Source: an uncultured Prevotellaceae bacterium
GTDB lineage: Bacteria; Bacteroidota; Bacteroidia; Bacteroidales; Bacteroidaceae
Length of the DNA stretch: 49,245 nucleotides
Direction: 5' to 3'
Assembly: GCA_945831805.1 (NCBI GenBank)
Contig: CAMADY010000008.1
Location: 1 to 49,245 of the forward strand
Part shown: one piece after another, positions 1-9,299 of the stretch
Layout: each line of letters begins with the position of its first letter
How positions within the stretch are numbered: position 1 is the stretch's first letter
Translations under genes and position numbers: made by a program
Notes under the pieces: generated by a model
The model's database searches: none
What the model was told of the DNA's origin: nothing
Seen by the model: the letters and a program-made list of their open reading frames with translations, nothing else

Positions 1-4
1 GAGG

Positions 5-41
5 AATTTACACAAAGGTGTCTGACACCTTTGTGTAAATT
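5..41. repeat. 29-bp palindromic repeat, copy R1 (extended hairpin)
   Basis: The core is arm TACACAAAGGTGTC, one central T, and the exact reverse complement of the arm (9-37). Here the flanks AATT/AATT lengthen the palindrome by four more pairs. The same core occurs at 4200, 12010 and 12736. This copy lies just beyond the 3' end of the minus-strand ATPase gene, so a role as a transcript-end hairpin is possible, but there is no clear T-run. Confidence 0.9.
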
Positions 42-48
42 TTGATGT

Positions 49-1677
49 TTATTCGAGGAAATTCTTATCTTCAATAACATTGCCCTCGTTATCGGTGATG
101 CGCCAGTGAGTGATGTTTCTTTTCTCACTGCTTATGCTGACACCACACTTAAAGACTCTCCCCTCGGGGAGCTGGAGGGGGCTATAAGGAATAGCATATC
201 CCTTATCGTCAATCTGAGCCAGGGCATTCTCTACAGTATCATCTACCTTCAGTTCAAGGACAAAGATGTCCGTCTTGGTCTTGATAACCACATCGGCACG
301 ACCGAGGATGCTCTTGACTTCGGTATCGACAGTGGAGTTAAGCATAGAAAATGCCATGTAGAGAAGAAGTTGATAGAATGCTTCGCGACTTTCCTTATCC
401 TCCCACTGCTCTTTCGTAATCACATCGTACGGTATCTTCGCAATATATGAGCGGAGTGCTGTGAGAGCATCAGACAGGTTGCTTTTGAACAAGGCTCTTG
501 CCATAGCTCTTACCAGACTGTTGTTGTCGGCCACTGTACGCTTCAGGATAATCGGCATCAAGCAGTCAATCAGACCTTTCCTTACTTCATTATTAGGAAT
601 CTTCAATATATAACTTCTAACCCACGGATCATAAGATGCTATCGTGAGATACCCGCTCTGATACAGCAGCGGCATTGGAGTGTCGGCATTTTCACATGGA
701 ATGCTGAAGTCATTCTCACTCACTTCTATTCCGTCATAATTCAATGCTGTGGTAATTGGAAAATGCGAAAGATGCTGGAGTAATGAACTTGATGTTGCGT
801 TGTCAAACCAATAGTGATTTATGTCATTGTCATTAAGAGCATTCAACAGACTGAATGGAGCATATACGTCCTTACCCTTTTTCGAGAAATGATAACCATC
901 ATAGTTCTTCTTCAACAAGGCGTATGCTTCGTCGGTAGTGATTTCAAGAGCTTCTGCGAATTCCTCTACGCATGGACGAAGAGTCATGTCAAGTTCTTCC
1001 TGTGTGATACCGCAGATACCTGAATATTCATCAAGCATGGAAATTTGCTTCAAGTTATTCAGTTCTGAGAATATACTGAGTTGTGAAAACTTTGTTACGC
1101 CAGTAATGAAAACAAAATGCAGATACTCGCCCTCATCCTTAAGCACCTGATAGAACTCACGGAGCAAGGAACGCGTAGCTTCAAGTTTATCAGGCTCACT
1201 CATTAATCTCATGATAGCAGAGTCATATTCATCGAAAATTACAACTGCTTTTTCGCCAGTCCTAGCGTATGCATTGTGAATCAAACGACGGAATCTTGCA
1301 CCAGGTGTTTTATCAGCTTCGTTTCTGCCGTACACAGTTTCGTAATCTCCAATGAAACCTTCCAATTTTGACTTTGCTTCAGGGATGGTACAGTCCTTCA
1401 GGCCACTCAGGATAAAATGAAGCACAGGGAACTTTTTCCACTCCTTCTCCAACTCCATCACCTTCAGTCCTTCGAACAACTCCTTCTGTCCTTTGAAATA
1501 AGCCTTAAAGGTGTTGCAAAGAAGAGACTTGCCAAATCGGCGAGGACGAGCCAGAAAAACATACTTATACTTGCTGACAAGATCGTACATCAGATCTGTC
1601 TTGTCAACATACACCTTGCCTTGTTCCCTTATTTCCTGGAACTGGTCTGTATCTACTGGGTATCTGAATTTGCTCAT
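49..1677 (-). CDS. AAA-ATPase-like protein with C-terminal PD-(D/E)xK (DUF1703) domain
   Basis: This 542-aa protein belongs to the Bacteroidales AAA-ATPase-like/DUF1703 family, whose biological role is not established. The N-terminal half has a Walker A-like RPRRFGKS near residue 45 and a Walker B-like VVIFDEYD. The C-terminus carries a nuclease-type core, with D in GRADVV followed by LELK. An ATPase coupled to a nuclease fold suggests DNA handling or defence, but that is inference. I chose the start MSKFRYP because it matches the family N-terminus; the open frame runs further upstream through a leader containing repeats. A GC-rich palindrome (156-183) encodes part of the C-terminal region in frame. 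A related but non-identical paralogue follows at 2211-3962 on the same strand. Confidence 0.9.
   Translation of the reverse strand: MSKFRYPVDTDQFQEIREQGKVYVDKTDLMYDLVSKYKYVFLARPRRFGKSLLCNTFKAYFKGQKELFEGLKVMELEKEWKKFPVLHFILSGLKDCTIPEAKSKLEGFIGDYETVYGRNEADKTPGARFRRLIHNAYARTGEKAVVIFDEYDSAIMRLMSEPDKLEATRSLLREFYQVLKDEGEYLHFVFITGVTKFSQLSIFSELNNLKQISMLDEYSGICGITQEELDMTLRPCVEEFAEALEITTDEAYALLKKNYDGYHFSKKGKDVYAPFSLLNALNDNDINHYWFDNATSSSLLQHLSHFPITTALNYDGIEVSENDFSIPCENADTPMPLLYQSGYLTIASYDPWVRSYILKIPNNEVRKGLIDCLMPIILKRTVADNNSLVRAMARALFKSNLSDALTALRSYIAKIPYDVITKEQWEDKESREAFYQLLLYMAFSMLNSTVDTEVKSILGRADVVIKTKTDIFVLELKVDDTVENALAQIDDKGYAIPYSPLQLPEGRVFKCGVSISSEKRNITHWRITDNEGNVIEDKNFLE
156..183. repeat. GC-rich palindromic insert P1 inside a CDS
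   Basis: CTCCCC-TC-GGGGAG (158-171) is followed by a GGAGGGGGCT tail. Read on the minus strand it matches the insert in the methyltransferase gene at 21842-21873 (AGCCCCCTCC, spacer, CTCCCCGAGGGGAG). It is translated in frame in the ATPase, as YSPLQLPEG. Confidence 0.6.
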
Positions 1678-1879
1678 TTTTATCCGTGAGATGTGGCTTT
1701 TGTCCTTTGGAGCCGACATTTGTCGGACAACCGATGCTCGAAGCAAGAGCAGAACCGAGTAAGCAGCGAGAGCAGAGTCGGGTTTACTTGAACTTTGCCG
1801 AGTCGCGTTCGAGGAAGACGAACGTCAATCAAGCTTGCTTGTTATGCCTTGCAAGGAGGAGGAAGCGACCTTTTGGTCG
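1678..1879 (-). other. Long leader with repeat-like sequence upstream of the first ATPase gene
   Basis: If the promoter at 1880-1887 is used, the minus-strand transcript has a leader of about 200 nt. It starts almost immediately with a perfect GCGACC-loop-GGTCGC hairpin (1865-1880). It then contains purine/pyrimidine-biased segments resembling dispersed Prevotella intergenic repeats (impression, not verified). The rest of this gap, 1888-2083, shows no gene I can support. Confidence 0.35.
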
Positions 1880-1887
1880 CAAAGTTA
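1880..1887 (-). promoter_or_regulatory. Bacteroidota -7 promoter element for the first ATPase gene
   Basis: The reverse complement reads TAACTTTG, matching the TAnnTTTG -7 consensus of the Bacteroidota primary sigma factor. It is about 200 nt upstream of the chosen start codon. Confidence 0.5.
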
Positions 1888-2083
1888 CTAATTTTTCTTC
1901 AAATATCTTCAGTTTTAGATGCTTTTTGTACAAACTTTAACAACATTTGGCAGGAAATCACTCCATAATGACATAATTGTACTATGATGATGTCAAATTT
2001 GAAAACACATTGCAAACAGATCTCATCTTCAATTTACCGCTTCTTCAACACCCCGAACTGGTATCATTCGTAATGAAAGAAAA

Positions 2084-2122
2084 TCCTCACCTCTTGCATC
2101 GTAGGGATGTAGGAGGTGAGGA
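2084..2122 (-). terminator. Intrinsic terminator-like hairpin after the second ATPase gene
   Basis: A 10-bp perfect stem (TCCTCACCTC with GAGGTGAGGA) encloses a nested CATC/GATG pair. On the minus strand the stem is followed by ATTTTCTTT. It lies about 90 nt past the stop codon at 2211. The plus-strand side lacks a T-run, so termination on the minus strand is favoured. Confidence 0.55.
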
Positions 2123-2210
2123 ATGGATGTTTATTTGGGTTGTACTTTATATGTTTCCGTTGCACGTTTTACAAAGTCCCTAAAATTTATGACTGAATTA
2201 TGAATTATGA

Positions 2211-3962
2211 TTATACCTCCTCAACGAGACGGAGTTTCCAGCCGCTGAAGATTATCACGAACTTATGCAACGTCCAGCCTTTGGATTGGGCGCGTTGGTG
2301 CAGATGCCTGGCCCCGGCATACTGGTTGGCCTGAGCAATGGCTTCGAGGCGGATCTGTGCAACAGCATCGTCCGAGGCATTGGTGTTAAGATACTTCAGC
2401 TCGATGATGTAGGCGTGGTTGGTCTTCTCGGTCCATGGCTCCAGATAGAGGTCGGCATACCCGTGATTCATGTCGGGTTCTGCCTCGGAGATGAAGTATG
2501 ACACCATACTGCCTATGCGTGCAAGCATGTAACCCTTGACAAACGACTCTGCCTTGGCGTCAAAGTCACGCGTGCTGCTGTTCTCGCGAAGGCTTTCGGC
2601 AACAAGGCGCAGCAGAGGTTCGCCCTCACCCTTCTTTGCCATACGTGAGCCCAGTTCTTCATAACGCCACATGTCCATCTGCCACTCCATATTGCGATCA
2701 TAGCACTCACTCAAGTATTTGTAGTACTGCTCGCGCACCACGAGGTTTGGCACAACCAGAGCCGTATCTCCATCAGGAGTCTTGCCATGGGTCAGCATAC
2801 CCATATAGTACATCAGGCTCGGCAGGATGCGAGGCTCGTGCAGTTCGCTGGTTGAGAATTCCGCCTTCAACGCAGCATCAATGTATCCATTCTCGGCAAT
2901 CTTCTGCAAAGTCTGAGCTTTCTCTCCGAATGTCTGCTCCAGACGTATCATCTTGCGCATCTTGCCGTAGTCGCTGCTCACGTTGGTGTCAATCATATTG
3001 TCGGGAATTGTTCCTTCCTCACTGATATACAACGATATGAAATACAGCACCATGTCCGAGTTGAACATACGCTGCTTGTCAATACAGCGACTGCTGAAGC
3101 AATTGTTGTTATACCAAGGCTTCATGATGTCAATCAACTCATCTACACTATGATTGAACACACCGGTAGCATCGCGGTAATATTCAAGCATTGTACGCAC
3201 CTCACTCTCCGAAAAGCCCGCCAACTCATTATAGGCAGACATCGCAGATAGGTTTCTGCCTATATTGAAACCACTGGTAACATCGCTCAGAGTGAGGGGA
3301 CTGACACCCGAAATCCACATGCGGTCAACTACAGCATCAGCTCCAGTCGTGGCTGCCTTCAGCGAGTTGAAGAACAGCCGGAAGAAGCCATCGCCATGCG
3401 TGAGGTTCATGTACGCATTCTCATCATACGACATCAGGGTGTTGGCAAAGTTGTCGTACTCATCGATCATGACGTACATCTTCTTGTCGGTGTTCGACAC
3501 AAGTTTGCACAAGTCGTTGAAGGCAAGGTTACTGCTCGTATGAGCCTTTATAATATTCTCTGCTCCATCAGGCAAGAACGCCTTATACTTGCTGGCAAAA
3601 GATCTCAACTCAAGTAGCAACAGGCTATTGAACGACTTCTCAACCTGTTCTTTATCCGAATCAACGTTGCTAAAGTTCAGGCTCAGCACGAGGTAAGAAT
3701 TACGTTTCTCTGTAGGATTCTTGCCAATCTCCAAGCCTCCGAATATGTCATCAAACTTACCTGCATACTGTATGCCGTAGTAATACTGCAGCATAGCTAT
3801 AGTCAGACTCTTGCCATACCGACGTGGACGCAAGAATATGACATACCGGCCTTCATCCTCAAGTCTCGGAATGAAACGTGTCTTATCGACATAGTAATAC
3901 CCCTCGCGAATTATTGTCTCGAGGTTCGTCATACCGTATGGAATCTTCTTAGCCTTGCTCAT
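2211..3962 (-). CDS. AAA-ATPase-like protein with C-terminal PD-(D/E)xK (DUF1703) domain, second copy
   Basis: This 583-aa protein is in the same broad family as the gene at 49-1677 but clearly diverged, so it is not a recent duplicate. It shows RPRRYGKS (Walker A-like, near residue 40), MYVMIDEYDNFAN (Walker B) and a C-terminal GYADLYL...IIELKY nuclease core. The start MSKAKKIPYG fits the family; the upstream extension of the frame is read-through of a promoter-bearing repeat. TAATTTTG on the minus strand at 3987-3994 gives a short leader of about 25 nt. Function is unknown. Such proteins are often multicopy and repeat-associated in Bacteroidales, which is general knowledge rather than something shown here. 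Confidence 0.9.
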   Translation of the reverse strand: MSKAKKIPYGMTNLETIIREGYYYVDKTRFIPRLEDEGRYVIFLRPRRYGKSLTIAMLQYYYGIQYAGKFDDIFGGLEIGKNPTEKRNSYLVLSLNFSNVDSDKEQVEKSFNSLLLLELRSFASKYKAFLPDGAENIIKAHTSSNLAFNDLCKLVSNTDKKMYVMIDEYDNFANTLMSYDENAYMNLTHGDGFFRLFFNSLKAATTGADAVVDRMWISGVSPLTLSDVTSGFNIGRNLSAMSAYNELAGFSESEVRTMLEYYRDATGVFNHSVDELIDIMKPWYNNNCFSSRCIDKQRMFNSDMVLYFISLYISEEGTIPDNMIDTNVSSDYGKMRKMIRLEQTFGEKAQTLQKIAENGYIDAALKAEFSTSELHEPRILPSLMYYMGMLTHGKTPDGDTALVVPNLVVREQYYKYLSECYDRNMEWQMDMWRYEELGSRMAKKGEGEPLLRLVAESLRENSSTRDFDAKAESFVKGYMLARIGSMVSYFISEAEPDMNHGYADLYLEPWTEKTNHAYIIELKYLNTNASDDAVAQIRLEAIAQANQYAGARHLHQRAQSKGWTLHKFVIIFSGWKLRLVEEV

Positions 3963-3986
3963 AAATATATACACACTTTCTGCTTG

Positions 3987-4182
3987 CAAAATTACAAAAA
4001 CAAATTGAGACTTCCAAATTTTTCTGTGACTTTTTTGTTGGGCTGTATATAAAATAAGGAGTGGGGGATTGATGGGAAATGTGAAACAAAACACAGAAAA
4101 TCGGAAAAAGGTACAGATGCGAAGGTTTATGATACTATAAAAGAAGGTTCTTTGGTGTATTATATGTAATTTTGTACCATGA
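3987..4182. repeat. Divergent-promoter repeat module, copy 1
   Basis: About 195 bp, almost identical to 23041-23233 and related to 12369-12566. The left edge carries TAATTTTG on the minus strand (3987-3994, driving the ATPase gene). The right edge carries TAATTTTG on the plus strand (4167-4174). The plus-strand transcript would begin with ATGATGAAAAAAG and run straight into palindrome R2, so the plus-side gene is only a stub. Confidence 0.75.
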
Positions 4183-4432
4183 TGAAAAAAGTAAAAAAGT
4201 ACACAAAGGTGTCTGACACCTTTGTGTACTCCAATTGCCTCACCTTTATCTGAGCTTGTTCTTTATTGTTTGTATTTTCTTTTATTTGTGCAAGATAATC
4301 GGTAGTGCGTTGTATGTCATTATTGGTCACATCACTTATTACTGTACGATAGAAAAATGTGTGAGTGTATGTCGGCATACTACAGCACATCCAGAACACT
4401 ATAAGAAGAAACGTTCCACCTATTAGTTTCAA
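4160..4432 (-). pseudogene. Truncated membrane protein gene ending in palindrome R2
   Basis: The frame starts with a signal peptide or membrane segment (MKLIGGTFLLIVFWMCC) and a short extracytoplasmic or coiled stretch (about residues 30-68). Its last residues, YTKVSDTFVY and beyond, are simply a translation of the palindrome and the unrelated repeat after it. The genuine sequence therefore stops near 4231 and the real C-terminus is missing. It starts 9 nt after the stop of the 70-aa gene at 4442, so the two were probably co-transcribed. No family was recognised. Confidence 0.5.
4198..4230. repeat. 29-bp palindromic repeat, copy R2
   Basis: The core is 4200-4228, and AG/CT flanks extend the stem by two pairs. 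On its left a plus-strand stub (ATGATG then lysine codons) reads into it. On its right a minus-strand membrane-protein gene reads into it and loses its natural end. Confidence 0.9.
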
Positions 4433-4441
4433 GCCTCTTTT

Positions 4442-4654
4442 CTACGTATAGATGTTTTTGTTAAGACTATCCACCATAATCTTTGTTCCCCATGATGCAA
4501 TGAAGAAGAAACAGATTGTAACAATCCAACACATAGCCAACGGCCATGTCTCAAGAAGAAGGTGAAGTGACTCAGCTGTCGCCCAACAGCTTACCGCTGC
4601 TAATGCTACAAATGCAGCAATTGAAAAGATTTTCAGGTACTTGTTTTCGTTCAT
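4442..4654 (-). CDS. Small membrane protein, 70 aa, unknown
   Basis: Two hydrophobic segments are predicted by eye: IFSIAAFVALAAVSCW (about residues 9-24) and WPLAMCWIVTICFFFIASWG (about 36-55). A hydrophilic tail follows. It is immediately upstream of the truncated membrane-protein fragment on the same strand, suggesting a broken two-gene unit. No known family was recognised and no function is proposed. Confidence 0.5.
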   Translation of the reverse strand: MNENKYLKIFSIAAFVALAAVSCWATAESLHLLLETWPLAMCWIVTICFFFIASWGTKIMVDSLNKNIYT

Positions 4655-5215
4655 GTCTGTTTGTTTTGATTAAAAATTCTTGTATATTTCGTAGTTTCAA
4701 TACAAAAACAAGGTTTTACAGATACAAGAAAAGCGTAGGAGAATAGTCCTTACTCACCTTAAATCTGGTATCGCCAAACACCATCGCAGAAATGAAAAGA
4801 AACACATCACCCACGCCGGACTTCTTGTAAAAGTTCTTTTATACTGACTATCAATACATACCGATTACATTGTCACACTATTGATACCTTTATGTTCCCA
4901 AACTTTTTGGGAGCCTAAAATCGTTTCCCAAGTTAGAAGAATGGACGTTAAAAAGATGCTAATTCCAGGAAAGCAGCCTTTATATTTATTAACACTAAAT
5001 TAACATTTGTTTAATATCAAATATTGATGGATTAATGAGATTTTTTTCGCTTGGGCATAAGGAACGTTTAGCCAAAGAAACTATGGGTACAACGTTCTAA
5101 TCTCGTGTAAAAACTACCTACTTCCAACCGAATATATTTCATTCGCCGTTTCTTCATGCATAACTTTAACAACAATGTAATACTTTATGCTGATTTCACA
5201 TAAAATTCACATCGT

Positions 5216-5232
5216 TGTAACCATCATGTAAC
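5216..5232 (+). promoter_or_regulatory. Pho-box-like direct repeat (TGTAAC, 11-bp period)
   Basis: TGTAAC at 5216-5221 and again at 5227-5232 gives the 11-bp spacing typical of PhoB-family direct-repeat sites. It sits 10 nt upstream of the core element GACCTTTG (5243-5250), where an activator would replace the -33 box. The downstream genes are porin O/P and TonB-receptor types. The assignment to a PhoB-like regulator is inference from spacing and context. Confidence 0.4.
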
Positions 5233-5242
5233 AACGTATGCC

Positions 5243-5250
5243 GACCTTTG
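5243..5250 (+). promoter_or_regulatory. Core promoter of porin operon (GACCTTTG, imperfect -7)
   Basis: CCTTTGCAGCG is shared with the promoters at 9235 and 11849. Here the first base of TAnnTTTG is G, which fits an activator-dependent promoter. The start codon is 50 nt downstream. Confidence 0.45.
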
Positions 5251-5299
5251 CAGCGTCATTACTGAGAGCAAACCAAAACCTCGGGGTGACGCTACAATA

Positions 5300-6394
5300 A
5301 TGAATAAGGTAAAAACGTATGTATTAACCGCATTATCAGTTTGTGCATTTCAGTCGACAAATGCTCAGACGATTGAAGACAGGGTTTCAACTCTCGAAGA
5401 GAAACTACAAGAACAAACACAGAAGCAGAAGTACATGCCACAGATCCACGGCATTCTCCGTGGTAAGTATGAGTATGAACCAGATCTTGGCGCCAGCCGT
5501 TTTGAGGTGCGCAACGCCCGCCTCTCTGCGGAGAGCAGCCTGCCTTTGCGCTCATCCTATAAGCTGGAGGTGGACTTGTGCGATGAGTCAACCATCAAGA
5601 TGAAGGATGCCTGGGTGCGCGTGAATCCTTGGAGCACTCTCCGCATCACTCTCGGTCAGCAGCGCATGCCGTTCTCCATCGATGCCCATCGCAATCCGTC
5701 GGCACAATACTTTGCCAACCGCTCGTTCATTGCCAAACAGGTAGGCGACATGCGTGATGTTGGTGCTGCCGTTGGATATGATTTCGTCAACAATAACAAC
5801 CGAAAAGTGTTGAGCGTTGATGCAGGTATATACAATGGTTCCAACCTCGACAACCAGAAAACAGCTTGGTTTACCTCTCCTGCATATTCTGCACGTATTC
5901 AATACTTCCCTGTCAAGGGATTAGCATTTATTCCAAGCGTTCAGCACCAGCTTATTGCGAGTCGTGAGGCTTCGTACACGTCGTTTGACTTCGGAGCTTA
6001 CTATGAGTGGAATGGTCTTCATGTTGAAGCAGAATACCTCCGTAAGTTTTATGCAAAGGATACCTTTGACGACTGCAATGCCGTTGATGTCATGACAATC
6101 TACAAGATGCCAATGAAGAAAGGCTTCTTGGGCGGCATCAGCTATCTTCTCCGCTACGATTACATGGATAACCACAGCGATGGCAAGAAGGTCTTCGTGG
6201 AGGGTACTACTCGTTTACAACAATCCGACGCAGAACGTCATAGACTCACGGCAGGTCTGACCTTCCATGTTGCCAACAAATACTTCCCAACCGACATCCG
6301 TCTCAACTATGAGAAGTACTGGTACCCACATGGCTGTACTCCAAAGGAGAGCGAACAGGATAAACTTGTTGCCGAACTGATGATTAGATTCTAA
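5300..6394 (+). CDS. Phosphate-selective porin O/P-like outer membrane protein
   Basis: 364 aa with a signal peptide ending near TNAQT (about residue 23). A short coiled-coil (IEDRVSTLEEKLQEQTQ) follows, as in trimeric OprO/OprP porins, then alternating amphipathic beta strands ending in an aromatic residue (MIRF) typical of outer-membrane barrels. The family forms anion or phosphate channels. The 11-bp TGTAAC repeats upstream and the truncated polyphosphate kinase a few genes downstream support a phosphate-uptake role. The TonB receptor begins about 70 nt later without an obvious promoter, so both are probably one operon. Substrate specificity is inferred. Confidence 0.8.
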   Translation: MNKVKTYVLTALSVCAFQSTNAQTIEDRVSTLEEKLQEQTQKQKYMPQIHGILRGKYEYEPDLGASRFEVRNARLSAESSLPLRSSYKLEVDLCDESTIKMKDAWVRVNPWSTLRITLGQQRMPFSIDAHRNPSAQYFANRSFIAKQVGDMRDVGAAVGYDFVNNNNRKVLSVDAGIYNGSNLDNQKTAWFTSPAYSARIQYFPVKGLAFIPSVQHQLIASREASYTSFDFGAYYEWNGLHVEAEYLRKFYAKDTFDDCNAVDVMTIYKMPMKKGFLGGISYLLRYDYMDNHSDGKKVFVEGTTRLQQSDAERHRLTAGLTFHVANKYFPTDIRLNYEKYWYPHGCTPKESEQDKLVAELMIRF

Positions 6395-6466
6395 CGCAAA
6401 TGACTATAGCAAAATATAATCAAGATTTAATTGCAAAATTCGATGATGATGACGACGATTAAGACA

Positions 6467-9157
6467 ATGAAACTCAAAGGTATAATTATAACTGTTCTTT
6501 TCCTCCTAATGCCTATCCTTAGTTTTGCAGGCATCGTGAAGGGGCGAATCACAGAACAAGGCACTGGCGAACCGCTGACAGGTGCTACCATCGTGACTCA
6601 GAATGGGCAAGGAACTACGGCCGACATTGACGGTAACTATTCGCTGAATTTGAAGAACGACACATACACGCTGACGGTGCGCTTCATCGGATATAAACCT
6701 GTTATAAAAGAAGGTGTTAAGGTAACAAAAGAAGATCTTGTGCTCGACTTCATCCTTGAACCTGACAATGCCACACTCGGTGAAGTGACTGTTACAGGAA
6801 CCGTACGCCACAACACTGAAGCCGCCACCACTCGTGAGCAGCAGGAGGCGCACGTCACGATGACTGGCGTGAGCGAGCAGCACATCAAGCGCACACAGGA
6901 CAAGGACGCCGGCGAGGTGATACGCCGCATTCCAGGCGTGAGTATCATCGACGAGAAGTTTGTCATGGTACGAGGTCTGTCGCAACGATATAATAATGTA
7001 TGGCTGAATGGAGCTGCTGTTCCTTCGAGCGAAGCCGACCAGCGTGCCTTCTCGTTCGACATCATTCCCTCATCGCAACTCGACAATATGATGGTCGTAA
7101 AGTCATCCGCTCCCGAATACCCTGCGGACTTTTCCGGTGGTTTCATTCTGGTCAACACGAAGGACGTGCCGAGCGAGAACAAGACGGATTTCTCACTTGG
7201 CACTTCGTGGAACGAGTCATCGCACTTCCGCATGTTTCTTTCTGCAAAAGAGAGCAGTTGGCAGACACACTCATTCTCGCCCATCGGGGATGTTAGCGCA
7301 TCGGCAAGCACGGCACAGCGATGGCGCACTGATGAAGGGCGGACGTGGGCTCTGGTGGCAAGCGCCAACTTCACGCAGCAATACCGCACGTTGCGCGACA
7401 TGGAGAATAACCTCTTCGGTGCATACGACGTGACGCACGACCGCTCGAACTATCTGCGCCAGATGACCGACCATCAGTATAACCTCAACCGCCGTCTCGG
7501 GGCATTGCTCAATCTCACCTATCTCTCTGCCTCAGGGCGTAATCGCTACGAACTCAAGCAGATACTGAATCATCTTGGCAAAGACCGCTATACGGATCGT
7601 GACGGCTATGATGCGCAGAGCGACCATGTACGTCAAGCAGAATACTACCATCAGCGAAGGCTTACCTATAACGTGCAATTGTATGGCAAGCACAAGCTAT
7701 CGGATGCTGACAAACTTGACTGGATTCTTGGCTACGCATACGCCAATCGTCACCTGCCCAATCGCCAACGTTACAGCATGATGGAGGAGGAAAAACGCTT
7801 CGTGATAGACAATCTCAATGACTTCAACCGCGAGACTTCCCGACTCGATGAGCACATCCTTTCGGCTTCTGCCAATTGGAAACATGACTTTACATTTGGC
7901 ACGTTCACGCCCTCTCTCTTTGCAGGTGCATACGTAGAGCATCGTCGCCGTGTGTATGAAACACAACAGTGGACGTTGCAGTACGATGGTGGTCAGTTGC
8001 CACAGTCGCTTGATGGTTGGGACGACGCAAATAATCTGCCTATTATCCTGACCATGGATGATGGTTCGACAGGCTCACCAACCAACACGACAGGCATCAG
8101 CCAGCACGAACTCATCGACTGGAGCAACAACTATTCGGCTCGCAGCACACAGGGTAGCAGCTATGTGAGCGCGAAACTTCCCATCCGACGATTCGACGTG
8201 TATGGTGGTGTTCGTTTTGAGCATGTTCGCACAGAACTTATCTCCAACACACGCCGTCATGAGCCCTTGCCCCTCTCCACGTTCTACGATTACAACGACC
8301 TCTTCGCCTCACTCAACCTTGCCTACCACCTGACAGACAAACATCAGTTGCGTGCGGCATACGGTCGCACAACCAACCGACCAGAGTTTCGCGAACTCTC
8401 GTCTAGTGTCTATTATGACTTCGACCTCGCCTCGAATGTGCAGGGCAATCACAACCTGAAGCCTGCCTACATCGACAATCTCGACCTCGGTTGGGAGTGG
8501 TATCCCCATGCTGGCGAGGTGGTGAGTCTCTCGCTCTTCTACAAACATTTTCGCAATCCTATCGAGTGGACGTACACCGTGGCTGGTGGCACCGACCTCG
8601 TTTATTCCTACTGCAATGCTGAGGGAGCGGACAACTACGGCATCGAACTCGACATCCGCAAGCAGCTCGACTTTCTGCAGCTGCCTCAGTTCTCAGTTTC
8701 ACTCAATGCCTCGTTGATAAAGAGTAACGTCACCTTCCCTGAAGGTAGTAAGGAGGAATCGCGACCAATGCAAGGACAATCGCCCTATCTGGTCAACATT
8801 GGACTTTTCTATAACAGCAACCAAGGCAATCCAAATCGCGAATGGCAGAAAGGTTGGACAGCGTCTCTCCTCTACAACGTAATAGGTAAACGACTGATAG
8901 GTGTTGGTCGCAGCGTTGGAACAGGAGCCACAGAGGTTCGTGTGCCCGACAGTTACGAGATGCCACGCCACCAGCTCGATCTCAACGTAAGTAAGGAGAT
9001 TGGCCACTTAGCCCTCCGCTTCTCCGTCCGCGACCTTCTGGCGCAAAAGGTTCAGTTCAAGCAATTCGAGAATACCCCTCACGGCGATATTGAACAGATA
9101 ACTCGCTCCTACCGCCTAGGGCGAACCATCCAACTCTCCGTTGGTTATAAATTCTAA
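6467..9157 (+). CDS. TonB-dependent outer-membrane receptor with carboxypeptidase-like N-domain
   Basis: 896 aa from the ATG that gives a clean signal peptide (MKLKGIIIT...SFA). Other ATGs at 6443-6449 remain possible. After the signal, a CarboxypepD_reg-like domain (about residues 22-100, VKGRITEQGTGEPLTGATI) precedes the plug (about 110-235, with IRRIPGVSI and VRGLSQRYNNVWLNGA). A 22-strand-type barrel follows, ending LSVGYKF. Such receptors import nutrients using TonB/ExbBD energy. No SusD partner is adjacent, so it is not a classic glycan SusCD pair. The location between an OprP-like porin and the phosphate-type promoter at 9208 suggests import of a phosphorus compound, which is inference. 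Confidence 0.88.
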   Translation: MKLKGIIITVLFLLMPILSFAGIVKGRITEQGTGEPLTGATIVTQNGQGTTADIDGNYSLNLKNDTYTLTVRFIGYKPVIKEGVKVTKEDLVLDFILEPDNATLGEVTVTGTVRHNTEAATTREQQEAHVTMTGVSEQHIKRTQDKDAGEVIRRIPGVSIIDEKFVMVRGLSQRYNNVWLNGAAVPSSEADQRAFSFDIIPSSQLDNMMVVKSSAPEYPADFSGGFILVNTKDVPSENKTDFSLGTSWNESSHFRMFLSAKESSWQTHSFSPIGDVSASASTAQRWRTDEGRTWALVASANFTQQYRTLRDMENNLFGAYDVTHDRSNYLRQMTDHQYNLNRRLGALLNLTYLSASGRNRYELKQILNHLGKDRYTDRDGYDAQSDHVRQAEYYHQRRLTYNVQLYGKHKLSDADKLDWILGYAYANRHLPNRQRYSMMEEEKRFVIDNLNDFNRETSRLDEHILSASANWKHDFTFGTFTPSLFAGAYVEHRRRVYETQQWTLQYDGGQLPQSLDGWDDANNLPIILTMDDGSTGSPTNTTGISQHELIDWSNNYSARSTQGSSYVSAKLPIRRFDVYGGVRFEHVRTELISNTRRHEPLPLSTFYDYNDLFASLNLAYHLTDKHQLRAAYGRTTNRPEFRELSSSVYYDFDLASNVQGNHNLKPAYIDNLDLGWEWYPHAGEVVSLSLFYKHFRNPIEWTYTVAGGTDLVYSYCNAEGADNYGIELDIRKQLDFLQLPQFSVSLNASLIKSNVTFPEGSKEESRPMQGQSPYLVNIGLFYNSNQGNPNREWQKGWTASLLYNVIGKRLIGVGRSVGTGATEVRVPDSYEMPRHQLDLNVSKEIGHLALRFSVRDLLAQKVQFKQFENTPHGDIEQITRSYRLGRTIQLSVGYKF

Positions 9158-9207
9158 TACAAAGTAATTTATGACAATCCTGTTACGAAACAATATCGTA
9201 GCGGGAT

Positions 9208-9242
9208 TGTAACAAGGTAGAAACAACAACCACGTACCTTTG
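9208..9242 (+). promoter_or_regulatory. Promoter with TGTAAC box upstream of beta-helix lipoprotein gene
   Basis: A perfect -7 TACCTTTG (9235-9242) is followed by GCAGCGCAATT, near-identical to the promoter at 11849. A TGTAAC box lies at 9208-9213 and an inverted TGTTAC at about 9181. The shared layout suggests co-regulation with the porin operon and the ppk fragment. Confidence 0.5.
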
Positions 9243-9299
9243 CAGCGCAATTCCACAAACGGTGGATTGCATGACGTAATAACAAACAATAAAAAAACA

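Larger units (their letters stand above)
4655..5299. other. 645-nt intergenic region upstream of the porin
   Basis: I see no gene here. The right third (about 5150-5299) is the control region of the porin operon. The remainder is AT-rich, with no convincing hairpin, repeat or ORF that I can support. Confidence 0.4.

Noticed and set aside
6637..7401. 254-codon antisense frame in the TonB receptor
   Set aside because: Shadow of a conserved barrel gene; no ribosome-binding site or domain seen.
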